In this document: piece by piece, positions 4,427-6,708 of the stretch
How positions within the stretch are numbered: position 1 is the stretch's first letter
Layout: the number at the start of each line of letters is the position of its first letter
Assembly (NCBI GenBank): GCA_024276805.1
Contig: JAJRWJ010000070.1
Coordinates: 1-6,708 of the forward strand
Direction: 5' to 3'
Length of the DNA stretch: 6,708 nt
Origin: Gammaproteobacteria bacterium
Lineage (GTDB): Bacteria; Pseudomonadota; Gammaproteobacteria; Methylococcales; Methylomonadaceae
Notes under the pieces: model-generated
Told to the model about the DNA's origin: nothing
Databases searched by the model: none
Seen by the model: only the letters and a program-made list of their open reading frames with translations
Program-made: the position numbers and the translations under genes

Positions 4427-6708
4427 ATGAAAAGAGATGAACAATTAAGAGCCCACCTGGGGGAAAGAATTTTATTTCTCGATGGCGCCATGGGAACAAT
4501 GATCCAGGGCTATCAACTGGAGGAAAAAGACTATCGCGGAGAGCGTTTTGCCGATTGGCAGCAGGATTTGAAAGGCAACAATGATCTGCTTTCCCTGACG
4601 CAGCCGGATATCATCAGGTCGATTCACTTGGCTTATCTGGAAGTCGGCAGTGACATTGTCGAGACCAATACTTTCAACGCCACCCGGATAGCCATGGCGG
4701 ATTATCAGATGCAGGATCTGGCTTACGAGATCAATCTGGAGTCTGCCCGGATTGCCAGGTCTGCTGCCGATGCCATGACCGGAAAAACACCAGACAAACC
4801 GAGGTTTGTCGCCGGTGTTCTGGGGCCGACCAACAGGACCGCATCCATGTCCCCTGATGTCAACGATCCAGGCTTCAGAAACATCCATTTTGACGACCTC
4901 GTTGATGCCTACGCTGAGGCGACACGCGGCTTGTTCGAAGGCGGCGCGGATATTATCCTGATAGAAACGGTGTTCGATACGCTGAATGCCAAGGCTGCGA
5001 TTTTTGCCGTCGATCAGTTTTTTGCGCAGATTGGTCAGAAACTGCCGGTCATGTTGTCCGGAACGATAACCGATGCTTCCGGACGTACTCTGTCCGGGCA
5101 GACTGCAGAGGCATTCTGGAATTCACTGCGCCATATTGAACCAATTTCCATCGGCTTCAACTGCGCATTGGGCGCCAGGGAACTGCGGCAATACATAGAG
5201 GAACTGGCCAACATTGCCGATACCTGCGTTTCAGCCCATCCCAATGCCGGTCTGCCCAATGAATTCGGCGAGTACGATGAGTCGCCGGAGGCTATGGCGC
5301 AGGAACTGGAAGACTGGGCCAGATGTGGTTATTTGAATATTATCGGTGGCTGCTGCGGAACATCACCGGATCATATCAAGGCTATCGTCCAGGCGGTTCA
5401 GCAACATCCTCCGAGAGCCATACCGGAAATCGAAAAACAGTGTCGTCTTGCCGGTCTGGAACCGATGAATATTGGCCCCGATTCACTGTTTGTCAACATT
5501 GGCGAACGTACCAACGTCACCGGCTCCATCCGCTTCAAGCGGTTGATCGTCGAGGAGCAGTATGAGCAGGCATTGGATGTCGCCAGGGATCAGGTGGAAA
5601 ATGGCGCGCAGATCATCGATATCAACATGGATGAAGGGATGCTGGAATCGAAGCAGGCGATGGAGCATTTTTTGCATTTGATCGCTGCCGAGCCGGATAT
5701 CGCCAAAGTTCCGGTTATGGTGGATTCATCAAAATGGGAAATCCTGGAGGCCGGCTTGAAATGCATCCAGGGCAAAGGCGTGGTCAATTCCATTTCCCTG
5801 AAAGAAGGTGAAGAGGCATTTGTTGAACATGCCATGCTGGTTCGTCGTTATGGCGCTGCGGTCATTGTCATGGCTTTCGATGAGCAGGGGCAGGCCGATA
5901 CCCAGGATAGAAAAGTCGCCATCTGTCAGAGAGCCTACCGCATTTTGACCGAACAGGTTGGCTTTCCGGCGGAAGATATCATTTTCGATCCAAATATCTT
6001 CGCCATTGCGACAGGCATCGAAGAACATGACAATTATGGCATGGATTTCATCGAGGCAACCCGAATTATCAAGCGGACTTTGCCCCATGCCCTGGTTTCG
6101 GGTGGGGTTTCCAACGTTTCTTTTTCCTTTCGCGGCAACAACACGGTCAGGGAGGCGATTCATGCCGTGTTCCTCTATCATGCCATCAAGGCTGGCATGG
6201 ACATGGGTATTGTCAATGCAGGGCAGTTGGCGATCTATGCCGATATTCCCGATCAATTGCGCAATGCTGTCGAAGATGTGGTTTTGAACCGGCATGATGG
6301 CGCTACCGAGAAATTGCTGGAGATTGCCGAACAATACCGTGGCGAAGGCGGCGCCGTAGCCAAGCAGGAGGATCTGGAATGGCGTGGCTGGCCGGTCGAC
6401 AAACGCCTCGAACATGCCTTGGTCAAGGGCATTGCCGACTATATCGTGGAAGACACAGAACTGGCCCGGCAGCAGGCGGAAAAGCCCCTGCAGGTGATCG
6501 AAGGTCCTTTGATGGACGGTATGAATGTCGTTGGCGACTTGTTCGGAGATGGCAAGATGTTTTTGCCCCAGGTCGTCAAATCGGCGCGGGTCATGAAAAA
6601 ATCCGTAGCCTATCTTATGCCGTTCATGGATGCCGAGAAATCCGGCGAAATACAGACCAACGGTAAAATCCTGATGGCAACAGTCAAGGGCGATGTCCAT
6701 GACATCGG
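4427..6708 (+). CDS. metH: cobalamin-dependent methionine synthase, 5' part (cut by window edge)
   Basis: MetH transfers a methyl group from 5-methyltetrahydrofolate through cobalamin to homocysteine, making methionine in the cytoplasm. The frame is open from ATG at 4427 to the last base: 760 codons of about 1,220-1,240 expected. Residues 1 to about 325 are the homocysteine domain, with FLDGAMGTMIQ (17-27) and zinc ligands Cys246 (FNCALG) and Cys309-Cys310 (GGCCGTSPDH), each one position below the E. coli residues. From about residue 353 the folate domain begins with FVNIGERTNVTG and contains VMVDSSKWEI. The cobalamin cap domain begins near 652 (WRGWPVDKRLEHALVKG) and includes EGPLMDGMN (692-700). 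The B12 domain starts, and VKGDVHDI carries His758, the lower axial cobalt ligand (His759 in E. coli). The rest of the B12 domain and the reactivation domain lie beyond the window. The ribosome binding site is weak (GAAAG, about 9 nt before ATG). No frameshift or missing key residue was seen. Confidence 0.97.
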   Translation, partial: MKRDEQLRAHLGERILFLDGAMGTMIQGYQLEEKDYRGERFADWQQDLKGNNDLLSLTQPDIIRSIHLAYLEVGSDIVETNTFNATRIAMADYQMQDLAYEINLESARIARSAADAMTGKTPDKPRFVAGVLGPTNRTASMSPDVNDPGFRNIHFDDLVDAYAEATRGLFEGGADIILIETVFDTLNAKAAIFAVDQFFAQIGQKLPVMLSGTITDASGRTLSGQTAEAFWNSLRHIEPISIGFNCALGARELRQYIEELANIADTCVSAHPNAGLPNEFGEYDESPEAMAQELEDWARCGYLNIIGGCCGTSPDHIKAIVQAVQQHPPRAIPEIEKQCRLAGLEPMNIGPDSLFVNIGERTNVTGSIRFKRLIVEEQYEQALDVARDQVENGAQIIDINMDEGMLESKQAMEHFLHLIAAEPDIAKVPVMVDSSKWEILEAGLKCIQGKGVVNSISLKEGEEAFVEHAMLVRRYGAAVIVMAFDEQGQADTQDRKVAICQRAYRILTEQVGFPAEDIIFDPNIFAIATGIEEHDNYGMDFIEATRIIKRTLPHALVSGGVSNVSFSFRGNNTVREAIHAVFLYHAIKAGMDMGIVNAGQLAIYADIPDQLRNAVEDVVLNRHDGATEKLLEIAEQYRGEGGAVAKQEDLEWRGWPVDKRLEHALVKGIADYIVEDTELARQQAEKPLQVIEGPLMDGMNVVGDLFGDGKMFLPQVVKSARVMKKSVAYLMPFMDAEKSGEIQTNGKILMATVKGDVHDI

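Noticed and set aside
5729..6700. Long minus-strand open frame of 323 codons opposite metH
   Set aside because: It lies entirely within the well-supported metH reading frame, and its translation is the kind of histidine-, phenylalanine- and aspartate-rich sequence expected from the complement of a coding strand. No ribosome binding site or family match was seen.

Overview
The window looks like chromosomal DNA of a gammaproteobacterium with moderate GC. This rests on a cobalamin-dependent methionine synthase of the Escherichia coli type, ordinary sigma70-like promoters, clear Shine-Dalgarno sites, and hairpin-plus-T-tract terminators. A free-living aquatic or methanotroph-like lineage would fit the style of the small membrane proteins, but nothing here proves a genus.

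Layout: the left half is read on the minus strand and the right part on the plus strand, diverging from an intergenic region at about 3133-3389. Minus strand, in transcription order: a 42-residue single-pass membrane protein (3132-3004) with a promoter and a strong terminator; a 633-residue membrane protein (2824-923) that joins an HTTM / vitamin K carboxylase-like membrane domain to a DCC-type (DUF393) thiol-disulfide oxidoreductase domain and an unassigned C-terminal domain; a 40-residue lipoprotein (763-641) with its own promoter and terminator; and a 56-residue single-pass membrane protein (369-199) with a terminator. A doubtful 3' end of a plus-strand gene occupies bases 1-90. Plus strand: a two-gene unit of an exported 130-residue protein (3390-3782) and a 140-residue membrane protein (3808-4230), closed by a terminator, followed by metH (4427 to the window edge), which is cut two codons after the histidine of its cobalamin-binding motif.

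How they work together: metH is a housekeeping gene and seems independent of the others. The remaining genes all encode envelope proteins (three tiny membrane or lipoproteins, one large membrane redox-like protein, one exported protein, one integral membrane protein), but most have separate promoters and terminators, so only the 3390-4230 pair is a convincing operon. No RNA gene, insertion sequence, CRISPR array or phage element was seen. The least ordinary content is the HTTM-DCC fusion and the set of very short genes that automated annotation would easily miss.
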